From Punica granatum (taxonomy: Eukaryota > Streptophyta > Magnoliopsida > Myrtales > Lythraceae): a stretch of DNA of 64,000 nucleotides. Positions 22,004 through 33,775 of the stretch are shown here, piece by piece. The stretch covers positions 13,649,001 to 13,713,000 of the forward strand of contig NC_045127.1 of the NCBI RefSeq assembly GCF_007655135.1, written 5' to 3'. How positions within the stretch are numbered: the stretch's first letter is position 1; each line of letters opens with the position of its first letter. Under the pieces are notes generated by a model. It saw nothing but the letters and a program-made list of their open reading frames with translations. It did not search any database and was not told the DNA's origin. The position numbers and the translations under genes are program-made.

Positions 22004-23541
22004 ATGGCAGTCTCCAATCAAAACAAGAGCATTCCTGCAGAAGATGAGAGCAAATATGACCGAAGAAACAGAGAACTCAGAGCCTTCGATGAAACAAATG
22101 CCGGTGTTAAGGGACTAGTAGATGCTGGTATCGATAAAGTCCCATCCATCTTCAACTGCACAGAGTTCGGCTTCAATGGTTACCTGAATGCAACACCAGA
22201 CGGACCCGGATTCGACATTCCCATCATAGACCTTGATGGCATCCAAACAGACCCTGCTCGGCGATCCGAGATAATTCGCCAAGTCCAAGATGCATCTGAG
22301 GGATGGGGATTCTTCCAGGTCATCAATCATGGGATACCCTCAAGTGTTCTGGAGGAGACCATAGATGGGATCCGCCAGTTCCACGAGCAGGACACAGGGG
22401 TGAAGAAACGGTTCTACACAAGGGACCTGAGAAGTAAGGTTATTTACATGTCAAACTTCGATCTGTATGAGGCACCGGCTGCTAACTGGAGGGACACTTT
22501 CGTTTGTGGTGTGGTGCCTAATCCACCAGATCCCGAAGAATTGCCTGGAGTTTGCAGGTGGCAGTTGGGATCCTTGTTTATCCGGAATTCTGATGTTGAT
22601 GGTTCAATTAAGTTCCAAAGAACTTTCTTTCATTTCCTGGTGTAATGGCTAACTGTGAGATGAAATGCTGATGCTGACAGGGATATTATCAGAGAATACT
22701 CGATGCAAATGAAATCACTTGGGATCACGCTCTTTGAGTTAATATCAGAAGCTCTAGGCCTGAAACGGGGTTACCTGAAAGAATTGGTCGAAGATGAAGA
22801 GAGGATTCTTCTTGTAGGGCACTACTACCCACCGTGCCCCGAACCCGAGCTTACTCTGGGCTCTACAAGCCACCAGGATGATGACTTTCTCACCATACTC
22901 TTACAGGACCAAATCGGTGGGCTTCAGGTTCTTCATCAGAACCACTGGGTTGATGTTGTTCCAGATCGTGGCGGCCTCATCGTCAATGTCGGTGATCTTC
23001 TCCAGGTAAGATATGTTCTCAGGCCGTTCGATCACTTCAATGGATACAAGGAGAAAAAACTTACGGTGAAACATCTTTACAGAATTTGCTAACAAGGTAA
23101 CAGGGTATTCAAAGCGTTGGCGTGAGATCAAATTACAAATACAACAAATATTTTCTACAAGCCCTAAATACATCACGACCGGTTCCAACTGTAAAAAACA
23201 CGAATAAAGTCACATGGAGAAATTACAATTTACGAGTTCTTCCAGTACTGCTGATCAAGTCTGAAGCAAGTGTTTTTGTGCAGCTCATATCCAACGACAA
23301 GTTTATAAGTGTCCAGCACAGGGTGCTAGCCAAGAGGGAAGGCCCGAGGATCTCAGTGGCATGTTTCTTTAAGTTGCAATATCCGAAGGGAGATGCACCA
23401 AGACACCTAGGACCAATCCAGGAGTTAATATCGGAAGGAAATCCACCGGTCTACCGGCACATCAATGTGAAAGAGTACTTTGATCACTTCTACGGTAAAG
23501 GGCTCGATGGCAACCCTGCTTTGACTCCTTTCAGGTTGTGA
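22004..23541 (+). CDS. 2OG-Fe(II) dioxygenase, ACC oxidase homolog-like (intact)
   Basis: Exons 22004-22557, 22681-23005 and 23284-23541 join in frame into 378 codons plus stop. All four splice sites are GT-AG and the introns are short (123 and 278 bp). The protein starts [15 protein letters not shown]. It has the DIOX_N segment ([23 protein letters not shown]) and the double-stranded beta-helix catalytic domain. Fe(II) ligands are H249-Q-D251 and H305; 2-oxoglutarate is held by R315-x-S317 (GPRIS). It ends ALTPFRL. Such enzymes are cytosolic, use O2 and 2-oxoglutarate, and hydroxylate or desaturate small metabolites; ACC oxidase activity is not implied. The substrate is unknown. It is the best candidate for a working gene in the cluster. 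The orphan exon at 4534 is a cut copy of its exon 1. Confidence 0.92.
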
Positions 23542-24520
23542 TGTTTCTCAAGAAATATCTGCCCCAGAAATTGCAGCCTCCAGGGACATTCCAGTTAACA
23601 TATAGTCGAATTGAGATGTTGTATGATTGTAAGATTATGTATAGACCCGCTTTTTCCTCTCATATAGCTATAAGGACGGATTGTTTATCACGACCGGTCG
23701 ATTGAATAGCATAACAGTTTCCTTTATTTTCTGTCGTTTCAGTACGAGGAATAATCAACTCTAAACCTTGTGATTATGATTACTTCCTAACATAACTTAC
23801 AAAACGTCTACAGATAAACACATGGTTGGACCAATAGAATTGAAAATTCGCCTCAGTCGACGTTATCAGTCTTTCCGATCTATTTAGCTTGATAAGCAGT
23901 AATTAATCTTCTTGGACAAGTAATTTGGGGCAATCTTTGAAAACATGTTTCTATCCGCGAGTCTATGTATATTTGTTCCTGTTGGGGATTGGATTTTGGG
24001 TACCCGACCCGGTAAGGCCCATAAGGCCTAATAGGCCCAGCGAAGCCCAGCATGCTAGTGAGGGATGCGGGCTGAGGTCTTCTGAACTACACAAGCCCAG
24101 CGGAGACCGCCCACGAGGGTATTGATGGCAACTCCGATAATTATGAAGTATACATTCTAATATATCTATGAGATCACACGATATATCGAGTGTCTATTCA
24201 TAGTGGTAACATAATCTATCTCTAAATTCCCAATAAATACATGCTTTTTGCATACTTTTAGGGTTAATCGACTATTTGCACTCATATTTCCCTATCACAT
24301 AACACTCACTATGATTTGAGCGTCGGAGAGGAAAATCAGGACACCACCCCCAAGTCCCCTTGCTGCAGGTTTTCGAGGCTTGTGGTTGGATCAACACTCG
24401 TGGACTCTTCATCAACAATTTGCACGTGGATTGTTCGTGACATCAACCCGATTTTCGTGGTCCCATCACTTCCGATTATGCAAATTATCACAACCAAATT
24501 GCTCCAGAGCAAACCTATGG
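23542..24520 (+). other. Spacer with a possible LTR remnant
   Basis: After the 3' flank of the 22004 gene, a stretch from about 23979 (tgttggggattgg) to about 24420 (ttcatcaaca) begins TG and ends CA. It contains G/C-rich text (gcccagcgaagcccagc) and looks like a piece of a retrotransposon LTR. I found no target-site duplication or coding region, so this is tentative. Confidence 0.3.
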
Positions 24521-26129
24521 ATGCTGCAAATTAAAGACCAAGAGGCCTTGGCATCTCATCAATCAGATCATTATGAACGAGAGAAAGAGGTGAAGGATTT
24601 CAATGATGCCAGGGCTGGTGTCAAGGGGTTGATCGACTCTGGAATATTGAAAGTCCCAACGATTTTCATCTGACCACTCGAAGAGCTCGAGGAAGACCGG
24701 AATTTCCATGACACGACCCAGCTCCAGCTTCCAGTGGTAGACCTAAGCAGCATCCATGCGAGCATACCGGGTCGCAAAAAGATTGTCGATGAAATGAGAA
24801 ATGCGTCGGCTGAGTAGGGCTTCTTTCAAGTGGTGAACCACGGGATTCCCTCCATCCTGATGGAGGAAATGCTGGAAAAAAATAAGAAAGTTCCATGAGG
24901 AAGATCCTGAAATCAAGAAACCGTACTACTCGCGGGACCGTTCCAAGAAAGTGATCTTCAACTCGAATTTCAATCTGTACAAGGAAGCAGCTGCTTCCTG
25001 GAGGGACACGCTGACTATATCTTTGCGGGGTCCGACCCGAGTGAGCTTCCAGACGCTTGCAAGTTTATAGTACTTACTTACACAGGCATGCTGAGGAGAT
25101 AACCCTCCGATTTTTCAATCCGTCTGAAACAGAGAAAAACGAGATTTCATGAAGTATTCGGTTCTTGGTTAATAATCGGCAGGAACACACGACTGTGGAG
25201 TACATAAAGCATATCAGGCATTTAGGTGACTTACTATTCGAGTTGTTGTCGGAGGGTCTGGGGCTCAGATCACAGCACGTGAGGGAAGAGATGGAATGTG
25301 CCCAAGGATGCACCTTCGTGTGCCATTACTACCCACCATGTCCTGAGCCGGAGCTGACCTTAGGAGCTTGGTCGCACTCTGACCCTTGGTTTCTGACACT
25401 CCTCCACCAGGACCAAGGAGGTGGCCTCCAGGTCCTCCACAACAGGCAGTGGGTCCCTGTACGACCCATCCCGGGGAGCCTCATCGTCAATGTTGGTGAT
25501 TTCCTCCAGGTATGATCGAGCAGTTTGGTACCAGTTTGCATTAACTCGATCAATGCCTTATATACCCGGGGCTCGGTTTGAACGTGGCCTCAATGGCATG
25601 GTGAAACTCGCTTTGAACTGCATCATTCTAGCTTATTTCGAACGTATCTAATTTGGCCTACTTCCATCTTGGATCCAGTTTGGCTTGAATAGACTCATTA
25701 CATCGAATAATCCCATATTCACATTGCAAGTTCATTCAAGCTGTTGTCGTTCCATCGCATTAAACATAGCACAAGAAATTTATATGGTTCTCACTCTCTC
25801 CTGTCTGGTACATTGCGAATGCAAGTCTCCTGTGTTAACAAGAGACTCATTCTCTCTGCAGATCATATCGAACCGCAGATTCATCAGTGACGAGCATCGA
25901 GTCGCAGCCGACAGTATTGGGCCCAGAATCTCCACCGCCTACTTCTTCAAGGGGAGTCAAGAGTGTGCCTGAGAGGCCGTACGGGCCCATCAAAGAGTTG
26001 ATATCCAAAGAGAATCCCCCATTGTATAGAGACTTCAGGCCGAGTGAAATACACTTCAACCTATCTTCAGGAGAAGCTTTACAGGAAGTCTGCGCTCGAA
26101 CAAGCAATGAAGAATACCAGATCGGATGA
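24521..26129 (+). pseudogene. Divergent 2OG-Fe(II) dioxygenase pseudogene
   Basis: Exon 1 begins MLQIKDQEALASHQSDHYER and shows VKGLIDSG, LPVVDLSSI and GFFQVVNHGIPS. It carries a TGA at 24671 (a CGA-type Arg position), a TAG at 24815 (for the Trp of WGFF), a frameshift in the A-run at 24876-24882 and another near 25028. Exon 2 (about 25183-25509) is clean, with the H-S-D metal motif in AWSHSDPWFLTLLHQD and a good donor. Exon 3 (25862 onward) keeps EHRV and GPRIS, then shifts frame at about 25950 (KGSQECA-stop instead of GVKSVPERPYGPIKELIS). It is more distant from the other copies than they are from each other. This suggests an older lineage in the cluster. Confidence 0.88.
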
Positions 26130-26615
26130 CTAGCAGTTCGACACTGCTGAACAACATATTTATTGCATTAGGAGTCTGTTATAGGACTTTTTGCACTTTT
26201 CTTCTTTTGTTTTAATTTTATTATCTGTAGAATTCGGAATGACAAGGATCTCATTCCAGTGATTTCATAAGTTCTGCAAAATTTTGAGCAAAACCTTCAC
26301 AGAGATCAACCAATAATAACAAAACAGACATTGAGACAGGGAATTCATTCAGTAGACACGATCCTGTTTATACAAGATATAAAGGACTAAAACGACAATC
26401 GAGAGAAGTTACTCTCATCGGTTCACCATAAGTTAAAAAGTATAGCAGGCAAATCACAATGACAGTGATCAATATATATACACCTTGATGGACGAGAAGA
26501 TTGCCAAATTACTGCACAGCAAATTTAAGCACCGCTTCTCTTTTTCCCTTATGGGAGAACTAAAGACAACCCAAAAAGAAGAATTGAAATTATCCGCAAA
26601 TAAGAAAAGATTTCA
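26130..26615 (-). other. 3' flank of the bHLH gene
   Basis: No coding sequence is seen. The stretch just right of 26130 is still the tail of the dioxygenase pseudogene. The part nearer 26615 is the likely 3' UTR of the minus-strand bHLH gene. The two genes converge tail to tail. Confidence 0.45.
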
Positions 26616-29058
26616 TTAAGCAGCAGGTGGCCTCAGTTCATGGTCAGAAGATGTATCACGGGCAGATGGAGGCATGTACTGCCACATCGGGATTAAGCCA
26701 TAGCTTGGATATACAGCCATCTTGTTTACTACTGGATGATGATAAGCTGCAGGATGAGTAGGCACGAACCCAGTAGGTGGGATGCTCATAGTCTTCAACT
26801 GCTGTTCCATTCTTTCTTTGTCAGCCTTCAGCGTCAGTTTCTCTTCTCGAAGCTCATTCTTCTCCACCTGTTACAAGTGAAAGGTTCAAAGTGTTAAAAC
26901 TCTGAGCAATTATCATAATTCAGTTATTTCTAGCACTTGAAATGGCAAACCAACTGCAAGCTTATGCCTCTGAAGCCCGAAGAAACTGTTGTTGGTTCAG
27001 TCTCCGTCCCTCCCTCCTCTCTTACTCACACACACATTAATTGGGATCCGAAGGGCAATCTATTCTTAGATACCGCAACAGGATGGCCACGTGTTTGATG
27101 AGAAGAGAAGTAAACAAACTATATAATGCCAGATGCCTCACGTTGAACAGTACTCTGCAATTAGATTATTATAAAACCATTGGGCTGCAAAATGAAATAT
27201 TTGACAGGCCACCATTGCATCCACACAATTTCATCCTTACAATGCCTATATCAATCAGAATGCAGCTCACACTCTCTTTTTAGAACCAGACCTCTCCGTC
27301 AAGTTAGTATGTCACCCACCCTGTAGTCGGTGCTCGTGATTTTACAGCAGTTTTCAGATCCTACCCACATAATCAATCACTTTTTAATTTTATGGCTTTT
27401 GACAGCCTCTCTAATGCTCTTCAGAAATGAAAGTAAGAAAATCAATTACATTGACAGGCAAATGAAAGTACAAGAAAATATGAGAGATGCCATAAAGAAA
27501 AAAGGGATAATCATTAGTACGGGTACACCATGCTGTCATTATCAGCCAAATCATAATATCTTCAAATGACTTAAAAACTTACCTTCAGGCATTTTATTTC
27601 TTCGAGCAGCTTCTCATTTGTTTCCTTGAGCTCTTGAGACTCAGATTTGAGTTGGGTCAACACCCTGATGGCATCATCAAGTATGGCAGGTTTTTCGGTT
27701 TTGCAAGATCGTCCAGGTTCTAAAACAGCACTCAAGTCTAGAAACCTGCATTATATATATATAGAACATTTTACATTTCAAAAAGCATCAAATACCAAAA
27801 CCAAAAGGGTACAAAGTAGGAGAGTAAGATGGGATTCTGCAAAAAAAGTAATGATCTGGCAATACAAACCCAATACTTATTGGCTTTTCAAGATACCAAA
27901 TTTTCTCTTCCTACTCACTTGATACATCTTATACAATGAACGCAACAATCAATTAATGGAAAGAGAGGAATATGTACTCGTCAATAAGTGTTAAAATAAA
28001 TTCAATAATCCATGGGCTTAATTCACATAATAAATCGCGTTGGTAGCCCTTGAATTTAAGCAAGACAACTAACCTGTCATTCAATCTCTCTCTCCGCAAT
28101 TTCTCGCGGCAAGCTTTGGTACCAGGGCGGCTGCATGCTTCACCGCGCGCCCTGCAAGTCACAATCAGATCAGAATGCAGCCTAAAAAAATATCCCGCTG
28201 GACATGACTCACAATCAGCATGAAGAAGATAAAAAGAGACGACAACTTCTATTGTAGTCTGAGGCAGAATCAGGAAACTTGGGGATTTGCATTGTTTACA
28301 TGGTATTCTGTACATTCTTTCTTGGTCATGAAGCAAAACCTGCTTGGAGATTTTATTCCCTCGTTTTGCATAATGGATGGGTCCCAACCCCTCTCGCTTC
28401 TTTCAAAATGAAGCCACTATTAGCTACTACAAGAAAGAACTAAACAACTCGAAAAGAGCTGCAATCCCAATCGAGGCTTGCATATTGACAGGTAAAGGAC
28501 CAATCTCTTTGATAAATCCAGCTCAAAACACCATCAGCAAAGTTGTTAGCGGTTTACAATCAACTCTACTTCCTCATTTCCGGTCCAAATTCCCAGCATC
28601 TAAAACCATAACCATTCACCAAGTCCACAACAGCTATACAAGCAAACACAGATAATAAAGCACCCACCTCTTACGGGTACACTGCCTTCCGCTGCATTCG
28701 CTCTCAGGCGGTACGACTCCGCTGCTCGACAAATCAGCACTCACACCAGCGCTGCAGCAGTCAAAACACACGAAACCGAATCAGTCTCCGCCTGTCATCT
28801 ATTCCCCAGTAAATCAACCCAAGCCCGAAGAATCACAAATTTCTCCACGATACCGCGCAGACTCAAGTCGGGAAATCACATCGAGCTCCCTCAACGGCAG
28901 AACCAGAGACCCTAGACAAGAGATTGGCCTGGATGAGTATTCCATTACCTGCGGGAATTGGGCCAAAGGGAAGGAGGGACGGGGGAGGAGCCGTCGTCGA
29001 AGAAGGAGCAGTCGAGGAAATCCCAACAGCTGTCGTCCTCGAGCTCCATCGGATCCAT
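26616..29058 (-). CDS. bHLH transcription factor, ILR3/bHLH104-like (clade IVc)
   Basis: Five exons on the minus strand, 29058-28949, 28751-28668, 28151-28074, 27745-27583 and 26867-26616, join in frame to 228 codons plus stop. ILR3 of Arabidopsis is about the same length. The start MDPMELEDDSCWDFLDCSF matches the acidic N-terminus of this clade. The basic region and helix 1 are residues 77-95 (TKACREKLRRERLNDRF), followed by the loop, helix 2 (KPAILDDAIRVLTQLKSE) and a leucine-rich coiled coil to about 172. The C-terminus, MWQYMPPS...DHELRPPAA, is the clade's signature. Members are nuclear, dimerise, bind G-box sites and control iron-deficiency genes. In Arabidopsis they are bound by the E3 ligase BRUTUS through the C-terminal part. 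Which of ILR3, bHLH104, bHLH115 or bHLH34 is the ortholog needs a tree. Confidence 0.93.
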
Positions 29059-29359
29059 CTCGATCGTTCTTCTTCCTCGCTGATGGGAGAAATTAGGGCA
29101 AAATACGCCTTCCCTTTTTCTATCCCATTTGATTTGAATTATTTATTTATTTATTCGATCACTATGGATCGGAAAAGAGAGACGACGAAGGAGAAGATGA
29201 TGATTCCGAATTCCAATGGCATTGAGACTTTCTGTTTTCGTATTTTCTTTTTGTCTTTTTTTTTTAAATTTAAAATTTGTGAGAGAAGAGAGGAGAATAA
29301 TTGAAATGAATGACTTTTGGGAGGGCACATGGCTGGAAGGAAGGCCATTGACAAAGCGC

Positions 29360-29436
29360 CACGTGTGGTCGTATATCTGGATCGTAGGTTCCCCCAGCCG
29401 CCGCATACTCTGTTAGGGGATGCCTCGTTACACGTG
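29360..29436. promoter_or_regulatory. Two G-boxes upstream of the bHLH gene
   Basis: Perfect CACGTG palindromes lie at 29360-29365 (gccacgtgtgg) and 29431-29436 (acacgtggaa), about 300 and 375 bases before the start codon. G-boxes are the sites bound by clade IVc bHLH dimers and by bZIP factors, so they could serve auto-regulation or stress control. This is inference from position only. Confidence 0.5.
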
Positions 29437-29465
29437 GAATCCGATGTTCGATGTTATCAGTCAAC

Positions 29466-29984
29466 GACGTGGACAGAGATACTTCCAGTGGGGTAAAATT
29501 TCAATTTGGCCCCTGTAGTTCCAGGCAGTTCTCAAAATAGCCCCTCAGTCGCCGTTTAATACAAGTTTCATGTGTCGAAAATTGCTTCCCCGAGTTTTGT
29601 TGAACCGTCTCTGATAAGGCAATTTGTTATGGGTTCGGATCGGTCCCATGCCTCCACTGAGCCCAAAAAGCATCCAAAAAAGCCTTCGGATCCAACGCTC
29701 AGAACAACAGGCCTAGTGGAGGGCTATAAGTGCACGACTATCGCCTGAGGAGTCAATGAACCCTCATGCAATGGGATCGGCTTGAAGAGACCCTACCCAA
29801 ACTATAGGCTCGACGATCCCATCTTTCTCCCCGCTCCCAAAAGAAGGACTTCACAGGCTCCTCCCTTGGCCAACGGCTCCTCTTTAATAAAGGAAAAATG
29901 CAGCTTCATTTTGGGCTAACAATGGGCCCACATTCGCCACATGTTAGTCCCTCCTTCGTTGGAGGCAAAATAGTACCGGTCTCT
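29466..29984. other. Intergenic, no gene recognised
   Basis: Phrases such as caatttggcccctgtagttc and tctgataaggcaatttgtta look like fragments of mobile elements. I found neither ends nor coding sequence. Confidence 0.4.
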
Positions 29985-29993
29985 TTTTTAAAT

Positions 29994-30631
29994 GGGAAAA
30001 AGACAAAAGCTCCTCTTGTGGTTTGAGATTAGGGCAAATCGCACCATGTTCTATTATTTGGGACAATTAGCCCACTATAGTTTGCTCCGTCAGACATAGG
30101 GGTTACGACGTTAATTTTTTTTTCATTTTCAGTTCTCAATTTTTAACATTTTAATCATTTTGATTATAAATATTTTTCTTTTATCATTCATATCCTAAAC
30201 TTTTTATTTTGTTTCATTTTAGTCCAACAAAGAAAATCGAAAGGGAATCGGGGCCGTCGGTGCCCACAGAGGACGCCGACGACCTCATTGGAGGGGTCAG
30301 GGTCGCCGGCGTCCTCTGTGGGCACCAGCGACCCCAGTGGAGGGGTCAGGGTCGCCGATTAGCGGTCTCGATCCCGATTCCTTTTCGATTTCCTTTGTTG
30401 GACTAAAATGAAACAAAATAAAAAGTTTAGGATATGAATGATAAAAGAAAAAGATTTATAATCAAAATGATTAAAATGTTAAAGATTAAGAACTGAAAAT
30501 GAAAAAAAATTAACGTTGCAACCCTCTATGTCTGACGGAGCAAACCATAAGGGGCTAATTGTCCCAAATAAAATAACATTGTGCGATTTGTCCAAATCTC
30601 AAACCACAAGGGAGATTTTTGTCTTTTTCCC
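29994..30631. mobile_element. Fold-back DNA element, Mutator-like (9-bp TSD)
   Basis: Nearly the whole 638 bp is one long inverted repeat. The left arm starts GGGAAAAAGACAAAAGCTCC, and the right arm reverses to GGGAAAAAGACAAAAATCTC. Flanking 9-mers tttttaaat (29985-29993) and ttttaaaat (30632-30640) differ at one base, as expected for an older MULE target duplication. The centre is GC-rich, with a second nested inverted repeat (ggtgcccacagaggacgccg against its reverse at about 30309-30328). There is no transposase. Confidence 0.82.
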
Positions 30632-30640
30632 TTTTAAAAT

Positions 30641-31660
30641 TACTCTCTAATGGAGTTGGCACCGTCCCAACTAGCGGGGCTTACCCGTAATGGGATCGTG
30701 ATCCCCATTGAACAAGCTCTATTAAAGATTAATCTCTATTATATTTAGAACTCGAATTTAACTTTAAAATGTTAGAGAACTAGGTGGCTATACATAATAC
30801 ATATAAAATTGGGGTGGGCGTAGTTCGATTTTGCATACCTAGTCCCAACGTATAAGGAGCACGAATATATTATGAGTTTTTTTTTTAATAAGTGAATATA
30901 ATACGAGTTTGCATAAGTATTTATTGGACTATTTTTAAGACAGTAGTGGGCTTTGGTAAAATATTTCAAAAACATAATTTTGGTTAATTTTAATAGTTGC
31001 AAACGTCATTTTCTCCAACAAGTCAATTAGTGTTTATGGAAATCGATTTTGCTTAATTTCTAATTTAAATATTAATTTTAATTTTAGCATTTTAAAATTG
31101 ATATTTTTAAACACTTTAATATATTCTAAAATTAATATTTATTTTTTAGTAATTATATTTTAATTTTAAACACTTTAATATATTCTGAAATCAATATTTA
31201 TTTTTCAATAATTATATTTCAATGTTATCACGGCACTCCCAAAATTAAGCCTAAATCAGGACCTGACACAACAAAGAGTGCCTGGGGTTGCTTTAGTAGC
31301 AGACTAAAAGTAAATTGGAAGGAGGTGACACGGCTCGAAGGGCACCTATCAAAGGAATTAAACGCTGCTTGAGCACCTTGGATAAGCGTAGACCTTGATG
31401 TTCATACCTTTTGGCTTGAGTTAATTAATATTCATCCTTATCTTATAAAAAAAAGTATAAAAAGGACATTTCGTCTCATGATGACATGTCTCGACAATGG
31501 ATAAGATCAGGTGATCGGCTGGATCATCAACCCACCGGTAAATTTGAATAGGGATATGTACAAATATTTTGGTTCATACATAAGGCACTTAACTTTTGAT
31601 GTTAACTGTGAAGAAGAGAGAATCATCTGCAATTTTTCAGTCAAACAACTGTCAACTAAA
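30641..31660. other. AT-rich intergenic, no gene recognised
   Basis: No coding sequence. A short direct repeat containing aaacactttaatatattct recurs at 31109 and 31168. The right end probably includes the 3' UTR of the minus-strand ETFB gene. Confidence 0.45.
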
Positions 31661-31661
31661 A

Positions 31662-33622
31662 TCAGATAACGCGAGCTTCATTCTTGAGCTTGTCGATCAG
31701 CTCATCGACTGAGGATAACACGACCCCTACTTTCCGTTTAGGAGGTTCCGTCACTTGGACCACCTCGAGATCTGCCTTGATCTCTACATTCAAATCTTGG
31801 GGTGTGTACTTCTTTACGACCTTCGATTTCGCCTTCATGATGTTCGGGAGGGTCGCATACCTTGGTTGGTTCAGTCTCAGATCAGTGCTGCATGTAACCG
31901 AGATACAAGCTGTTATCATTATTACTATTGTTTTGGTCATAAAAGATATGCTTTTTTTCTGCAGTAAAGCTTAAGGATGCTCATGGTAGAAAATAAGGAT
32001 CTAGCCCAGAATTCCAGTAAATACATGACAGGAGGAACGAAAAGTTAAATGCTCAAATGGGACAAATGACTAACAAATTGAAAGAGAATCATTAAGCACA
32101 CTTTCGGTGCAGGGGCATTTGCAACACTCACGTAATTACAGCAGGCAAGTCCAAAGACAAAGTCTCAATGCCACCATCGACTTCTCGATCCACCGTCGCA
32201 GCCTGCTTTTCCTTGTCCATGATGACCTACTAAACAGCAGGACGTAAGCTTCCCCGGCCATATGGAATCCAGGGGGAATGGAAAGAAACTTGCCGCTCTT
32301 TCATGCATCTAGAAGAACAAGACATTATGAATCTACCTTAGAAGCAAATGTCCCCTGCGGCCACCTGAGCAGCCCAGCAAGCATTTGACCCGTTTGGTTG
32401 CAGTCATCATCAATTGCCTGAAGACATTCAATTGAATAGCAAGTCAAATTCATAATCTAAGAGCTTATCAAAGTTACTGCAAGCAAGCACATTGCCAAAG
32501 GACATGTTTCATGCGTGTCATATTCGTATTTCTCAAACAGAAACAGAAGAGGGAGTTGGCATGCTATTTTATCTCCGCCTTTCTGTAGAAAACCAATTGA
32601 AATCCACGGACACCAGGGAAGATACCCAAAACCCAAATGATATTTCTTAATCAATTTGCCAAGAAATCTTCATGTGTCCATAGATAGCTTCTAAAACTTG
32701 ATTCTTGCAAGCTCAAACAACTATAATATCCTGAAGAAAGTAATCTGCATAAGAACCGACACATTGCACATTAAAACCAAATTACCCCAGTACCTAACCA
32801 TTTATCCCTCTTTACATCCATCAAATTCAATTGCTCACTACTCTCATGTCCTGAGAATTCTCACGCGTATTCAAATCCCCGGAGCCACCCTCATCTTTCG
32901 ACCAACTCAGTTCATACAAACCACATAATTCCACAAAATCTTTTAAACTCAAACTCGGTCCTACTCCATCCCTATCTTTGGACTTTAATGCAATGAGCAC
33001 CAATGACCAGTCCAACATGAAAACATACCATGAACTCTTGCCGATAAACATGTTTGGCACCAAATTCATTGAGAAAACCCGGTAACGCACCTGCTTGCCG
33101 AGAATGAGAAGCCCGGGCTTCTCGACCTCCACGAGGGCCTTCAATAGCTTCGCAACAGAGAGCGGGTACAGGGCGTCCGGGTACTCGACATGGATTCCCC
33201 GATCCGCCCCCATAGCAAGCCCCGTCCTAATCGTGTCCACGCACTGCGGCGGACCCATGCTCACGGCCACAACCTCCGACGCCAGACCCGACTCCTTGAT
33301 CCTCAGGGCCTCCTCCAACGCTATCTCGCAGAACGGGTTCATCGACATCTTCACGTTTTGCGTCTCCACGCCGCTCTAATCGTAGCACAACAGCCAAACA
33401 AATCACCCAAAGAACGAACCCAAAATCAGAACTCCACAAGAAAATCGACATGGTCAAATTGTGCTCCTATGGAATTTGATTCAGAACCCACAACGAAAAA
33501 AAGTGATCTTCCTTCAGGAGACAGCTGAGATGGGACTCGGGATACTGAATTACCTTGTCGGGTTTGACTCGGATTTTGACAGCATAATCCACCACCCGTT
33601 TAATCGCCACCATTATCTTCAT
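31662..33622 (-). CDS. ETFB: Electron transfer flavoprotein subunit beta
   Basis: Five minus-strand exons, 33622-33554, 33375-33091, 32417-32337, 32226-32132 and 31887-31662, join in frame to 251 codons plus stop, about the usual length for this family. The protein starts [20 protein letters not shown]. It contains [16 protein letters not shown], the nucleotide-binding segment [17 protein letters not shown] and the family signature region [20 protein letters not shown]. With the alpha subunit it forms the mitochondrial FAD/AMP protein. That protein passes electrons from acyl-CoA-type dehydrogenases (in plants IVDH and D2HGDH) to ETF:ubiquinone oxidoreductase during branched-chain amino acid and lysine breakdown. 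No cleaved targeting peptide is evident, as is usual for ETF-beta. All splice sites are GT-AG. A MULE lies only ~150 bp upstream of the start codon. Confidence 0.96.
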
Positions 33623-33775
33623 GTTTCCAGTTCGAGGAAATCGATGAGGGAGAGGGAGAGGGAGAAGGAAAAGGGGGAGAGATTTCAAAAGAAGTCGATG
33701 AGAAACGATGAGAACAGTGACTCAGAGCAGACTGCAGAGGGCTGCAATGGAAAATGGATATATAGATAAATAAAT

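Larger units (their letters stand above)
17472..22480 (+). repeat. Segmental duplication, copy 2 (partner 1-5010)
   Basis: This is the counterpart of bases 1-5010, starting at gatctgtcaacatctctctt and matching until ggcaccggct at 22480. Here the final exon 1 continues into a complete gene, so this copy is likely the source or less damaged version. Shared MITE insertions show that those elements were already present before duplication. Confidence 0.93.
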
